Assembly: GCF_018531495.1 (NCBI RefSeq)
Contig: NZ_JAHDTI010000001.1
Coordinates: forward strand, 1,426,001 to 1,490,000
DNA length: 64,000 nt
Direction: 5' to 3'
DNA from: Nonomuraea sediminis
Lineage (GTDB): Bacteria > Actinomycetota > Actinomycetes > Streptosporangiales > Streptosporangiaceae
The number at the start of each line of letters is the position of its first letter. Position 1 is the first letter of the stretch. Position numbers and translations under genes: made by a program. The notes beneath the pieces were generated by a model. It was given only the letters and a program-made list of their open reading frames with translations, had not been told where the DNA came from and did not search any database. Positions 1 through 8,710 of the stretch are shown here, piece by piece.

Positions 1-302
1 GCCAGGACGGCCTCCACGTGCTGGTGGTCGAGCAGGCTGACGACCACCATGTCGGCGAGCCGGGGCGCCGCGGCCAGGTCACGCCAGTCCTTGAAGACGT
101 TGTCGGCGGGTACGTCGAACCGGGCGGCGAACCGTCCGCGCGCGATCGTGCGAGGTTCGGCCACCGCCACGACGCGCACCGGGCCGGACAGGCGGACCGC
201 GGTGTCGGCGTAGGCGAAGCCGCGCGCCCCTCCGCCGGCCACCGCCATGGTCAGGACCCTGCCAGGCGAGTCGACGACATTGGTGAACTGCGAGCCGGAC
301 AT
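1..302 (-). CDS. Gfo/Idh/MocA-family oxidoreductase, N-terminal part (runs off window)
   Basis: About 100 residues are visible from an ATG at 302; the rest lies beyond the left edge. The start reads MSGSQFTNVVDSPG, followed by a Rossmann strand (VLTMAVAGGGARG) and VRVVAVAEP, the usual nucleotide-binding opening of NAD(P)-dependent sugar and inositol dehydrogenases of this family. A later VVVSLLDQQHVEAVL segment matches the loop and helix before the catalytic domain. It lies 8 bp downstream of the second sugar permease on the same strand, so it is probably the last visible gene of that import operon and oxidises the imported sugar or a derivative. The substrate cannot be told. Confidence 0.82.
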   Translation of the reverse strand, partial: MSGSQFTNVVDSPGRVLTMAVAGGGARGFAYADTAVRLSGPVRVVAVAEPRTIARGRFAARFDVPADNVFKDWRDLAAAPRLADMVVVSLLDHQHVEAVL

Positions 303-310
303 GCTGTGGA

Positions 311-1144
311 TCATCCCTTCGTGGCCCCGCCGAGCAGGCCTTTGACGAAGTAGCGCTGGAAGAACAGGAACAGGATCAAGATCGGGATGGTGGACAGCAC
401 CATGAACGCGAACACCGCTCCGAAGTCCGAGACGTGCTCGCTGATCTGGCGGTACATGCCGACGGTCACGGTGCTGCCGTTGGCCGGGCCCAGCACGATC
501 AGCGGTGTGATGAAGTCGTTCCACACGCTGACCGCCGTGAAGATCAGGACGCTGGCCGCGGCGGGTCGCAGCAGGGGGAAGACGATGGACCAGAACGTCC
601 GCAGCGGCCCGGCTCCGTCGAGGGCCGCGGCCTCCTCGAGATCCAGCGGGATGTTCTTGATGAAGCCCATGAACAGCAGGCAGCCGAACGGCAGGTTCGC
701 CGCGACGTTGACCAGTACCAGGCCCAGAACCGTGCCCATCAGGTGCAGTTGCCCGAGCACCTCGGTGATCGGTTGGAGCGTGACGGCGCTGGGAATCATC
801 AGGCCGGCCAGGATCAGGACAGCGATGAAACGGACGCCGCGGGTCTTGGTACGCACCAGGTAGTGCGCCAGCATCGCCGAGAAGATCGTGGAGAAGACCA
901 CGGACAGGGCCGTGACCTGGACGCTGTTCAACAGTCCCGCCCAGAACAGGTGGTCGGTCCGGCCGGTGACGTTCCGGATGTTGTCCAGCGTCGGGTGCAG
1001 GGGAAGCGTTCCGGGGTGGGCGAAGATCTCCGTGCCCGGCTTGAAGGTGTTGGCCAGCACCAGGTAGACGGGCAGGATGAACACCGCCGTCACCGTCAGG
1101 GCCGTAAGGGTCCGCACGGGGCCGGTCCAGGTCCGCGTGGTCAC
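311..1144 (-). CDS. carbohydrate ABC transporter permease (MalG type)
   Basis: This is the inner-membrane permease of a CUT1-type sugar importer, 277 residues with about six membrane segments. The cytoplasmic EAA loop is clear (LEEAAALDGAGPLRTFW), ending in the usual GLLGGATKG tail. The GTG start at 1144 was chosen because it overlaps the stop of the upstream permease by four bases (GTGA). A longer reading frame continues upstream, but it only runs through the other permease out of frame. It pairs with the MalF-type permease and the binding protein upstream. No ATPase gene is in the cluster, so a shared MsiK-type ATPase elsewhere is likely, as is common in actinomycetes. Confidence 0.95.
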   Translation of the reverse strand: MTTRTWTGPVRTLTALTVTAVFILPVYLVLANTFKPGTEIFAHPGTLPLHPTLDNIRNVTGRTDHLFWAGLLNSVQVTALSVVFSTIFSAMLAHYLVRTKTRGVRFIAVLILAGLMIPSAVTLQPITEVLGQLHLMGTVLGLVLVNVAANLPFGCLLFMGFIKNIPLDLEEAAALDGAGPLRTFWSIVFPLLRPAAASVLIFTAVSVWNDFITPLIVLGPANGSTVTVGMYRQISEHVSDFGAVFAFMVLSTIPILILFLFFQRYFVKGLLGGATKG

Positions 1145-2118
1145 AGTTCGACCTCCCGGCGGCGCAGCAGGCGGAGCGCGGCGAAGGAAACGGCCGCGAT
1201 CAGCACGAGCATCAGCGTGGCCTTGGCAGCGCCATATCCGATGTGCGCCCCGTCGATGCCGGTCGCGACGACGTCGAAGGCCAGGGTGGTGGTGGTGCCG
1301 ATGCCAGGGCCGCCGTTCGTCATGACCTTGACCTGGTCGTAGGCCTTGAATCCGCCGATCATGAGCAGGACGGTGCAGATGGTGACGGCCGGGGCGATCA
1401 TCGGCCAGGTGACCGCGCGGAAGCGGGTCACCGGGCCGGCGCCGTCGATGGCCGCGGCCTCCATCAGCTCCTGTGGGACGCCTTGCAGGCCCGCCAGGTA
1501 GATGACGACGCACAGGCCGAGCATCTGCCAGCACATGATCGAGGCGACGCTGTACAGTGCGATTCCCGGATCGGACAGCCACCCCGGCGGTTGCGCGACG
1601 CCCAGGCCGCGCAGGACAAGGTTGAGCAGTCCGTCATCGGTGATGATCGTCTCCCAGATGACGCTGACCACGACCGAGGACAGCACCACCGGGACGAAGA
1701 ACACCGCGCGCATCGCGTTGAAGGCCCAGCCGCGCCGGTCCAGCAGCTGCGCGATGGCCAGCCCGAGGACGTTCGGGACGATCGTGACGATCGCGGTGAG
1801 GATCAGCGTGTTCCGCAGGGTCTGGAGATACGCGGGGTCGGAGAACAGGTCACCGTAGTTCCGCAGGCCGACGAAGTGGGTCGCGGGGCGGAACCCGTTG
1901 CGGTCGGTGGTGCTCGTCCCGATGGCCATCACCATCGGGACGAGCACCAGGCCCACGTAGACAGCCGCGCCTGGCAGCGCGAACACCAGGAAGCGGTAGG
2001 TTCCACCTCCCAGCCCGCGCCGCGAGGCGCCGATCGGCGGTCTTGCCCGCTCCACCGATCCGAACGGTCCCCGCGGTCCGGCCGCGGTCGGCCGATCGTG
2101 GTTCTTGACGCCTTGCAT
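1141..2118 (-). CDS. carbohydrate ABC transporter permease (MalF type)
   Basis: This is the first permease of the sugar importer, 325 residues. A basic N-terminal tail precedes six membrane segments, with the EAA loop at ELMEAAAIDGAGPVTRF. The ATG at 2118 is preceded at good distance by TTGGAG; a TTG twelve bases upstream is the only alternative. It lies about 30 bp after the binding-protein gene and overlaps the next permease by four bases, so the genes are co-transcribed. The family imports mono- or oligosaccharides together with an extracellular lipoprotein. Confidence 0.95.
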   Translation of the reverse strand: MQGVKNHDRPTAAGPRGPFGSVERARPPIGASRRGLGGGTYRFLVFALPGAAVYVGLVLVPMVMAIGTSTTDRNGFRPATHFVGLRNYGDLFSDPAYLQTLRNTLILTAIVTIVPNVLGLAIAQLLDRRGWAFNAMRAVFFVPVVLSSVVVSVIWETIITDDGLLNLVLRGLGVAQPPGWLSDPGIALYSVASIMCWQMLGLCVVIYLAGLQGVPQELMEAAAIDGAGPVTRFRAVTWPMIAPAVTICTVLLMIGGFKAYDQVKVMTNGGPGIGTTTTLAFDVVATGIDGAHIGYGAAKATLMLVLIAAVSFAALRLLRRREVEL

Positions 2119-2149
2119 GTGCGGCTCCAAGTTCAGGTCCCGATGGGAG

Positions 2150-3457
2150 CTAGCGCGTCGCCGCGGCGTACCGCTGGTCGAGATACGCCGCGAAGGCCTG
2201 CGGCGACTTGCGCCCGGTGATCAGGTCGACGATCGCCGCGTTCAGCTGGTCGGAGAAGCCCGGCGGCAGGGAGCCGTCGCCGGCCGTGTTCATCCAGGCC
2301 GGTACCGTCTGGCCGCTCTGCTGCGCCTTCTGGTAGATGTCGAGCGTCTGCGTGTACATCGCCCCGACGTTGGTCGGCGGCGTGTAGCCCTTGATGCCGA
2401 TGATGAGCCCGTCGGCCAGGACGCTGTTGTCGAGATTGGTCTTGTCCTCGGCGAACGCCAGGGCCCACTTCTTGGCGAGGCCGACGTCCTTGGCCTTCGA
2501 GTTGACCATCAGACCGCCGCCGGTGACGACCGGGACGACGTTCTGCCCGGCGTCGCTGGGCCAGCCGAAGACGCCGACGTCGAACGACGGCTTGGTCTTG
2601 TCGAGGGAGGCCGAGAACCACGAGCCCATCGGGTACATGGCGGCCTTCTTGTCACGGAACGCCTGCTCGACGTCGGCGTAGGAGCGGCTGAGCCCGGCGG
2701 TGTCGATGTAGCCCTTCTTGGACAGGTCCGCGGCCTTCTGGGCGGCCGCCACGAAGTCCGGGTCGGTGAATTTCACCGTGCCGGCGGCGCGCTTGCTGAA
2801 CCAGTCAGGAGTCTTGGTCAGCATGTCGGACGACACGATGGCCCCGACCCCGAACGCCGCCGCCCAGGTGTCCTTGCCTCCGCCGCCGATCTCCAGTGGG
2901 GTGATCCCCGCCGCCTTCAGCTTCGCGCAGTCGTCGAGGAACTCCGCGTAGGTCTTGGGCGCGGCGGTGATGCCCGCCTTGGCGAAGTCGTTCTTGTTGT
3001 AGTAGACGAGGGGGATCGGCTGCACGTTGAACGACAGCGCGTACGTCTGGCCCTTGATGGCGCCGGCGTGCGGGTCGATGAAGTTCTTCATCTCGTCCGC
3101 GCTCCACGCCACCAGCTCGCCCTTCTGCGCGAAGCCGTCCGGCGAGATGCTCGTCATGATGTCGGGCGCCTGGCCGGACGCGTAGAGCTGCTGGAGATAG
3201 GCGGTGCTGTTGGTGCCGACCAGCTTCTTGATCGTCACCCCGGGCACCTTCGCACTCGCGCGGGCGATCGCGGCGTCCCAGTACTCACTGGTCAGGTTGG
3301 GATTCTCGAACGTGAGGAACGTGAGCGTGACGGCGCTGCCGCTGCCTGACGCCTTGGTGACGTTCCCGCCTCCGACGGTACAGGCGCTGAGCGCCAGCGC
3401 CGCGGCCACCGCGACCGCCGCGGTCGTACGAAGCCTGGTTCCACGCGGTACATACAT
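2150..3457 (-). CDS. sugar ABC transporter substrate-binding lipoprotein
   Basis: This is an extracellular binding protein of family 1, 435 residues. The start at 3457 (MYVPRGTRLRT) opens a lipoprotein signal peptide with an Ala/Val-rich core and a lipobox ALSAC. GAGGAG lies just upstream. An in-frame extension to 3592 would put over 40 odd residues before the signal and is rejected. Typical features include LTFLTFENPN near the mature N-terminus and PMGSWFSASL in the second lobe. It is the first gene of the operon and is transcribed away from the ROK regulator, with the AT-rich palindrome at 3540-3563 in its promoter region. Confidence 0.94.
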   Translation of the reverse strand: MYVPRGTRLRTTAAVAVAAALALSACTVGGGNVTKASGSGSAVTLTFLTFENPNLTSEYWDAAIARASAKVPGVTIKKLVGTNSTAYLQQLYASGQAPDIMTSISPDGFAQKGELVAWSADEMKNFIDPHAGAIKGQTYALSFNVQPIPLVYYNKNDFAKAGITAAPKTYAEFLDDCAKLKAAGITPLEIGGGGKDTWAAAFGVGAIVSSDMLTKTPDWFSKRAAGTVKFTDPDFVAAAQKAADLSKKGYIDTAGLSRSYADVEQAFRDKKAAMYPMGSWFSASLDKTKPSFDVGVFGWPSDAGQNVVPVVTGGGLMVNSKAKDVGLAKKWALAFAEDKTNLDNSVLADGLIIGIKGYTPPTNVGAMYTQTLDIYQKAQQSGQTVPAWMNTAGDGSLPPGFSDQLNAAIVDLITGRKSPQAFAAYLDQRYAAATR

Positions 3458-3539
3458 GCTGATGCTCCTCGAAGGGGGGCGGGCCGCCGAAATCCGGCGG
3501 AGGCTGGGCCTTCCCCGCGGCGCCAGGCGGGGGGCAGGT

Positions 3540-3563
3540 ATATAAATAAAGTTTGTTTTATAT
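3540..3563. promoter_or_regulatory. AT-rich inverted repeat, probable ROK-regulator operator
   Basis: Perfect 7-bp arms ATATAAA (3540-3546) and TTTATAT (3557-3563) flank a 10-base spacer. It is the only strongly AT-rich stretch in this part of the window. It lies between the divergent binding-protein gene (start 3457) and ROK gene (start 3616). Known ROK repressors (NagC, Mlc) bind AT-rich palindromes, so this is the likely operator, possibly overlapping both promoters. Confidence 0.6.
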
Positions 3564-3615
3564 CCTGGATGGCTGGTAGTGTTGCAGCTCACATAGGGAC
3601 CGTCAAGAGGTGGAG

Positions 3616-4809
3616 ATGGCTGGTCTGAACGGGGATCCCTCGGTGCTCCGCAAGCTCAACTCGGCGGCGGTGCTGCGCGTCCTGCACGGCGCGCTACTGT
3701 CCGGGTCCGGCACAACGACGCAGCCTGGTTCGATGACGCTCACCGAGATCACGAAGGCGATGAGCGTCTCCCGGCCCACCGTCGAGGATGTCGTGGAGTC
3801 GCTGCTGGAGCAGGGTCTGCTGAACGATCTGGAGCCGACGGGCGGGACGGGCCGCGCGGCCGGCCGGCCTGCCCGGCGGTTCGGCTTCCGGGCCGACGCC
3901 GGCCACGTTGTCGGCGTCGATGTCGCCCCCGACTGGGTCCACGTCCTGACGGCCGATCTGGTCGGCACGATCGTGGCCTCCCACCACGCGCCGGTGTCCC
4001 GGCGGGCCGACGGACCCGAGCGGCTGGAAGCGGTCCGCCGCGCCGTGGCACGGGTCCTCGACGACGCCGCGCCCGGACGGCGACCCGTCCTGGGCGCGGC
4101 GGTGGCGACCACCGGCATCGTCGACGCCGCCGGCCGCGTCGTGCTGTCCAATCTCCCCGGCTGGACCGGCATGGACCTCTCGGCGGAGCTCGGCGACATC
4201 ATCGGCGCGCCGATCGTCGTGGAGAACGACATGCGGGCCGGCGCGGCCGCCGAACGCTGGATCGGGGCGGCCATGGCCGCCGACAATGTCGTGTATCTTC
4301 ACGCCGGGCTGCGTATGGGCACCGGCTTCCTGATCGACGGCCGCATCCCGAAGGGCCACCACGGCGGCGCGGGAGAACTCACCCGGGCAGGTGGGAAGCG
4401 GGCGCTCAAGGCGTACCGCCGCCTCCTCGATCACCTACCGCCCGTCGACCCCGAACACGGCAGCGGGGCAGACGACCCCCCTCGGGATGTGCGGCCGTTG
4501 TTCGAGGCCGCCGCCCGCCACGAGCCCGCCGCCGAGTCGGCGGCGAAGGACTTCGCCCGCCGTTTCGTCAAGGCCGTCGAAGGCCTCATCGTCTCGATAG
4601 ACCCCGAGGTCGTGGTCGTCGGCGGCAGCCTGGCTCTGGCGGGCGACATCGTGGCGGAACCGATCCGCAACCACCTGGCCAAGGCATGCGTCTTCCCCCC
4701 GCGCATCGAGGTGTCCGGACTGGGCGACGACTCCGTCGCCCAGGGGGCCATCCGGATAGCGCTGGACCAGGTCGAGGCTCAGCTGTTCCTCACCGGGAAC
4801 GGTCAATAA
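3616..4809 (+). CDS. ROK-family transcriptional regulator
   Basis: The protein has 397 residues: an N-terminal winged helix-turn-helix (about 15-80, LTEITKAMSVSRPTVEDVV) then a ROK sugar-kinase-like domain (VVGVDVAPDWV, VENDMRAGAAAE, HHGGAGE, VVVVGGSLALAGD). The Cys-rich zinc motif of many ROK proteins is absent; the matching stretch after GGAGELTRAGG has no cysteines. The ATG at 3616 follows an AGAGGTGGAG ribosome site; a GTG at 3610 is possible. It is divergent from the sugar importer and probably represses it until the sugar binds. Confidence 0.92.
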   Translation: MAGLNGDPSVLRKLNSAAVLRVLHGALLSGSGTTTQPGSMTLTEITKAMSVSRPTVEDVVESLLEQGLLNDLEPTGGTGRAAGRPARRFGFRADAGHVVGVDVAPDWVHVLTADLVGTIVASHHAPVSRRADGPERLEAVRRAVARVLDDAAPGRRPVLGAAVATTGIVDAAGRVVLSNLPGWTGMDLSAELGDIIGAPIVVENDMRAGAAAERWIGAAMAADNVVYLHAGLRMGTGFLIDGRIPKGHHGGAGELTRAGGKRALKAYRRLLDHLPPVDPEHGSGADDPPRDVRPLFEAAARHEPAAESAAKDFARRFVKAVEGLIVSIDPEVVVVGGSLALAGDIVAEPIRNHLAKACVFPPRIEVSGLGDDSVAQGAIRIALDQVEAQLFLTGNGQ

Positions 4810-5135
4810 GATCGCGACGCCCGCCTGGGGCACCCTCCCCGCCGGAGCGGATCTGGAGGCGATCATCGACCGGCTTCGAGAGTCCAGGACATGAGCAGGT
4901 TGGCCGAGTCATCCTCGATATCTGGCACGGCCTCGGCGGCCGGCCGCTCGTAGCGTAGATCGGCCGGCGTGATCCACAGCGCGCCGTCGGCGGCCAGCCT
5001 TGCCGGGAAGATGTCGCACTGTCGGCTTGTCCCAGACGCGACTCAGGACGAAGCTAGATCCCCAGGCAATGGCAACCCGCAGGCGCGCAATTTCGCGATC
5101 ACCCTGCCCAACGATCGATGCCCGAGGGCGGTTCC
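4810..5135. other. intergenic stretch with a possible gene-tail remnant
   Basis: No intact gene is visible between the convergent ROK and flavoprotein genes. On the minus strand a 60-codon open stretch (about 5045 down to 4869, containing ARLAADGALWITPADLRYE and ending LMSWTLEAGR-stop) has coding-like composition. It lacks a start and is preceded by an in-frame stop. It may be the tail of a decayed gene. No hairpin terminator was seen. Confidence 0.3.
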
Positions 5136-6911
5136 TCAGGGTGTGTCGGCTATGTCGTTGGCGGCGACGTAACCGAAGGTCATGGCGGGCCCGATGGTAG
5201 AGCCGGCGCCGGCGTAGCTGTGGCCCATGACCGCGCCACTCGCGTTGCCCGCCGCGTACAGCCCGGGGATGACCGAGCCGTCGGCCCTGAGCACGCGTGC
5301 CCGGCTGTCCGTACGCATCCCGCCCTTCGTGCCGAGGTCACCAGGGACGATCTTGAATGCGTAGAACGGTGGTAGCAGCAGCGGGGCGAGGCAGGAGTTG
5401 GGGAAGACGGCCGGATCCGTGTAGTAGTGGTCGTAGACGCTGTCGCCGCGATGGAAGTCGGGGTCCTTGCCCATCACCGCGAAACCGTTGAACCGCCTGA
5501 TCGTGTCGCACAGCGCCGTCGGCGGAAGGCCGATCTTCGTCGCCAGGCCCCCGACCGTCCAGTCCTTGAAGACGGCGCCGCTCTGATACCACGCGTCGGG
5601 CAGCGGCAACGTGGGCGCCACGTCCTTGAACAGATAGCGGTTGCGGTAGTTCTGGTCGGTCACCAGCCAGGCCGGGATGTCCGGCGCGACCACGTTGCGG
5701 TCGTACATGACGTGCACGACATCGCTGTACGGCGCGGCCTCGTTGACGAACCGCTCGCCGTTGGCGTTGACCAGGATGCAGCCGGGCAGGGTCCGTTCGG
5801 CCAGGCAGAAGTACGGCTGGCCGGGCAGTGGGATCGCGGGCCCCCACCACGCGTCGTCCATGAGATCCAGTGCCGCCCCGGCCCGTTTGCCCGCCTGGAT
5901 GCCGTCGCCGGTGTTCTCCTTGGCGCCTACCGTCCAGTCGGTGCCGATGGGCTGCCGCTGGAACTCCGTACGCATGCCGAGGTTGTGCTCGAAACCGCCA
6001 GAGCCGATGATCACGCCACGGGTGGCTCTGACCAGCGTCGGCGTGCCGTTCTGGGTAACGATCACCCCCGTGACGCGGCCGCTGCCGTCGAACTGCAGGT
6101 CGACGAAGGGGGTGTTCAGCCATACCGGGACGTCGGCGGCCAGCAGCCCGGCGCGCAGCGCGCCCGCCAGGGCCTGGCCCATCGTGAGCGGTTTCTCGCC
6201 GCGGAGCACGGCCGCGGAGTACCTGCTGACGCACTCCAGGGAGACGGCCAGGCCCTTGGCGTTGACCGCGGAGAGGGTGAGCCACTTGTAGTCCGAGCTG
6301 AAGACCGTCATGCCGGCAGGGGTGGGGATGTACGACGGGTTCAGGTGGGCGAGCTCGGCGCCGAGCAGGTTGCCGTCGAACTGGTCCGGTTCGATGGAGC
6401 GCCCGTTCGGCATGCCGCCGGGCAGCTCGGGATAGTAGTCGGCGTAGCCCTGCATCCAGCGGAACCGCAGCGGGCTGTTCCGCATCACGAAGGAGATCAT
6501 GGCGGGCCCGTTGGCCAGGAACGCGGCCTGCCGGTCTGCGGGCACCGTGCTCCCCACCACCTTGGCCAGGTAGGTGGCGGCCTTGGCGGGGGTGTCGGGC
6601 ACTCCGGCGGCCAGGATCACCTCGTTGCACGGGATCCAGATCCCGGCGCCCGAGCGGGCCGCAGAACCACCGAAGGTGGGCGCCTTCTCGATCACCACGG
6701 TCCGCAGTCCGCGCTTGGCCGATGTGAGCGCGGCCGTCATGCCCGCCGCTCCCGAGCCGATCACCACGACGTCGTACTCCGCCACGGCGGCGTGGGCGGC
6801 GGACGCGAAGCGGTCCAGGCCCAGGACGACACCGGCGCCCGCGGCTACCGCGCCCTGCAGTAATCGCCTTCGGGTGTGGAGGGGTGGGTGGGGGTTCTGA
6901 TTCGCGGGCAC
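5136..6911 (-). CDS. FAD-dependent 3-ketosteroid delta1-dehydrogenase-like flavoprotein with Tat signal
   Basis: The protein has 591 residues. A twin-arginine signal (HTRRRLLQGAVAAGAGVVLG) precedes the FAD Rossmann motif GSGAAG at 52-57 and VVIEKAPTFGGSAARSGAGIW. The C-terminal YAGAGSTIGPAMTFGYVAA matches the conserved end of KstD-type enzymes, including the Tyr of the steroid-binding site. The family removes hydrogens from C1-C2 of 3-ketosteroids; related fumarate-reductase-like flavoproteins use other enones. The GTG at 6911 was chosen for its GAAGGGA site and because the Tat signal starts right after it; an ORF extension upstream has no site. Export through Tat is unusual for KstD and suggests a periplasmic or secreted substrate. 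No other steroid gene is nearby, so the substrate is uncertain. Confidence 0.85.
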   Translation of the reverse strand: MPANQNPHPPLHTRRRLLQGAVAAGAGVVLGLDRFASAAHAAVAEYDVVVIGSGAAGMTAALTSAKRGLRTVVIEKAPTFGGSAARSGAGIWIPCNEVILAAGVPDTPAKAATYLAKVVGSTVPADRQAAFLANGPAMISFVMRNSPLRFRWMQGYADYYPELPGGMPNGRSIEPDQFDGNLLGAELAHLNPSYIPTPAGMTVFSSDYKWLTLSAVNAKGLAVSLECVSRYSAAVLRGEKPLTMGQALAGALRAGLLAADVPVWLNTPFVDLQFDGSGRVTGVIVTQNGTPTLVRATRGVIIGSGGFEHNLGMRTEFQRQPIGTDWTVGAKENTGDGIQAGKRAGAALDLMDDAWWGPAIPLPGQPYFCLAERTLPGCILVNANGERFVNEAAPYSDVVHVMYDRNVVAPDIPAWLVTDQNYRNRYLFKDVAPTLPLPDAWYQSGAVFKDWTVGGLATKIGLPPTALCDTIRRFNGFAVMGKDPDFHRGDSVYDHYYTDPAVFPNSCLAPLLLPPFYAFKIVPGDLGTKGGMRTDSRARVLRADGSVIPGLYAAGNASGAVMGHSYAGAGSTIGPAMTFGYVAANDIADTP

Positions 6912-7003
6912 GGTGATTCCCTTCGACGAGAGGCGGACCGTGACGGCACCTCGCGCCTGGCACCCGCACCGAAGCATGCGCTTGGTTGGTGTCGATGTCA
7001 ACT

Positions 7004-7020
7004 GAGTAGGGGACCTACTC
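7004..7020. promoter_or_regulatory. inverted repeat upstream of the KstD-like gene
   Basis: GAGTAGG (7004-7010) and CCTACTC (7014-7020) form perfect 7-bp arms around GGA. It lies 93 bp upstream of the KstD-like start, between that gene and the permease remnant. It could be a repressor operator of the TetR or GntR size class. It does not match the published KstR pattern. Confidence 0.45.
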
Positions 7021-7033
7021 TCGCCAGAAGCTC

Positions 7034-7639
7034 GACCTGACCGCACACTGCGCTGCGCTGGTCGGCTGGCCCGCCGCCCGCTCCTATCTGGATTTCGACG
7101 GCCATCCCACGACCGTCTACACGCGCACAGCCGACACCGCCGTCGAAGCGGTGCGATCGGTGCTCGCGGCCACCGCCAACCCGCAGGCGCCCAATGAGGT
7201 CAAGGTGTCCAGGCCGTCGGACGCACTGGCCGCCCGTCAGGCCACTGACCGCGCCTTCACCGGCCTGCTGCTGGGCCTGGGGGCTGTGGCCCTGCTGGTC
7301 GGCGGAGTCGGGGTAGCCAACACCATGGTGATCTCGGTGCTGGAACGCCGTTCCGAGATCGGTCTGCGGCGCTCTCTCGGTGCGACCCGCGGGCAGATCA
7401 GGCTCCAGTTCCTGGCTGAGTCTCTGCTGCTGTCGGCGATGGGCGGCCTCGGTGGCATGCTGGTCGGCGCCGCCGTGACCATTCTCTACGCCACCACCCA
7501 GGCATGGCCGGCCGTCGTACCCGCGTGGGCGAGCGGCGGCGGCCTGGCAGCCACACTGCTCATCGGCATGATCGCAGGCTTGTATCCGGCGATCCGCGCC
7601 GCCCGCCTGGCACCGACCGAAGCCCTCGCCACAACCTGA
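7034..7639 (+). pseudogene. C-terminal remnant of a MacB/FtsX-type ABC permease
   Basis: About 200 residues of the periplasmic/FtsX half remain: VGWPAARSYLDFDGHP, then VSRPSDALAARQATDRAF, three membrane segments with LERRSEIGLRRSLGATRGQIR, and a GLYPAIRAARLAPTEAL end. Full permeases of this family have about 400 residues with an N-terminal membrane segment and a large extracellular domain, both missing here. The frame opens at about 7034 with no start codon or ribosome site, and an LSPE stretch just upstream lies in another frame. No partner ATPase is nearby. A GTG at 7151 could make a 162-residue product, but a functional one is unlikely. Confidence 0.8.
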
Positions 7640-7718
7640 TTCATCGGATCAGCACGGCAGGAGGCCCTGCACGGAAACGTGGGGAACGCCATCGCAAGAG
7701 GGGCCGCCGCCGACCTCG

Positions 7719-8642
7719 TCAAACGTGGAAGGCGCGCCGGTAGTCGCGGGGCGGGACGCCGCGCCGCCGGACGAACTGCTCGCGCAGTTCCGCTCCGCCG
7801 CTGTAGCCGACGCGCCTGGCCACCTCCTCGACCGGCAGGTCGGTCGTCTCCAGCAGTTCCTCGGCCCGGTTGAGCCGCTGCGCCCGCACCCAGGCGTGCG
7901 GGGTCGTGCCCGTCGCGGCGGTGAAGCGGCGGATGAAGGTCCTGCGGCTCATCAGCGCCCGCGCCGCCAGCCGGTCCACGGGCAGCGGCTCGCCCAGGTG
8001 CTCCAGCGCCCAGGCGAGCACCCCGGCCAGCCGCTCGTCGTCGGCGCCGCCGGGGATCGGTGTGGCCAGGTACTGCGCCTGCCCGCCCTCGCGGTGCGCG
8101 GGGACCACCATCTCCCTGGCGATCGCGTTGGCCGCGGCCGCGCCGTGCTCGCGCCTGATCAGGTGCAGGCACAGGTCGATCCCGGCCGCGGCGCCCGCCC
8201 CGGTGAGCAGGTCGCCCTCGTCGACGTAGAGCACGTCGGGCTCGACGGTCACCGCGGGGAAGCGCTGCGCCAGCCGGTCGGCGAACCGCCAGTGCGTGGT
8301 GGCGCGCCTGCCGTCCAGCAGCCCGGCCGCGGCCAGCGTGAACGCCCCGACGCAGTGCGAGGCCACCAGCGCCCCGCGCTCGCTCGCCGCCCTGAACGCC
8401 TCCAGCGCCCGCGGCGAGGCCGCGTCGGGAACGGCGCTCGGCAGCGCCAGCACCAGATCGGCCCCCGCCAGCGCCTCCAGATCCCCGCAAGCCTGTACGG
8501 CGAGCCCCAGATCCGTGGTCACCACCTCCGCGTCGGCGCACACGGTGAACGCGAACCGGCCGGTGAAGACCTCGCCCACGAGCCCGAGCCCGAACGCGGT
8601 CACGCCGCCGGGCGCGTAGGCCGCCACGGATCGGAATCCCAT
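7719..8642 (-). CDS. GlxA-family transcriptional regulator (DJ-1/PfpI domain plus AraC helix-turn-helix)
   Basis: The protein has 307 residues. The N-terminal class-I amidotransferase-like domain (about 1-180) has VASHCVGAFTLAAAGLL around the nucleophile-elbow Cys. The C-terminal AraC domain (about 210-305) has LAARALMSRRTFIRRFTAA and VEEVARRVGYSGGAELREQF. Such regulators usually activate neighbouring catabolic or detoxification genes. The ATG at 8642 was chosen; a TTG at 8699 would put the palindrome 8643-8681 inside the gene. No clear ribosome site is present, so the message may be leaderless. It is divergent from the MBL hydrolase. Confidence 0.92.
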   Translation of the reverse strand: MGFRSVAAYAPGGVTAFGLGLVGEVFTGRFAFTVCADAEVVTTDLGLAVQACGDLEALAGADLVLALPSAVPDAASPRALEAFRAASERGALVASHCVGAFTLAAAGLLDGRRATTHWRFADRLAQRFPAVTVEPDVLYVDEGDLLTGAGAAAGIDLCLHLIRREHGAAAANAIAREMVVPAHREGGQAQYLATPIPGGADDERLAGVLAWALEHLGEPLPVDRLAARALMSRRTFIRRFTAATGTTPHAWVRAQRLNRAEELLETTDLPVEEVARRVGYSGGAELREQFVRRRGVPPRDYRRAFHV

Positions 8643-8681
8643 GCTGGCACGATAACCGCCATAGATGGCATCCGTGCCAGC
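8643..8681. promoter_or_regulatory. 39-bp nested inverted repeat, probable GlxA/AraC operator
   Basis: The outer arms GCTGGCACG (8643-8651) and CGTGCCAGC (8673-8681) are perfect over nine bases. Inner arms GCCAT (8658-8662) and ATGGC (8665-8669) lie inside. It fills most of the 68-bp space between the divergent regulator and MBL genes and abuts the regulator's start, so binding here could control both. Confidence 0.65.
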
Positions 8682-8710
8682 GGCCCCAAAGAGCCGCAAT
8701 ATCCAGACTT

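Noticed and set aside
1145-1582. N-terminal extension of the MalG-type permease
   Set aside because: The extension is the other permease read in the wrong frame; the GTG with the four-base overlap is the natural start.
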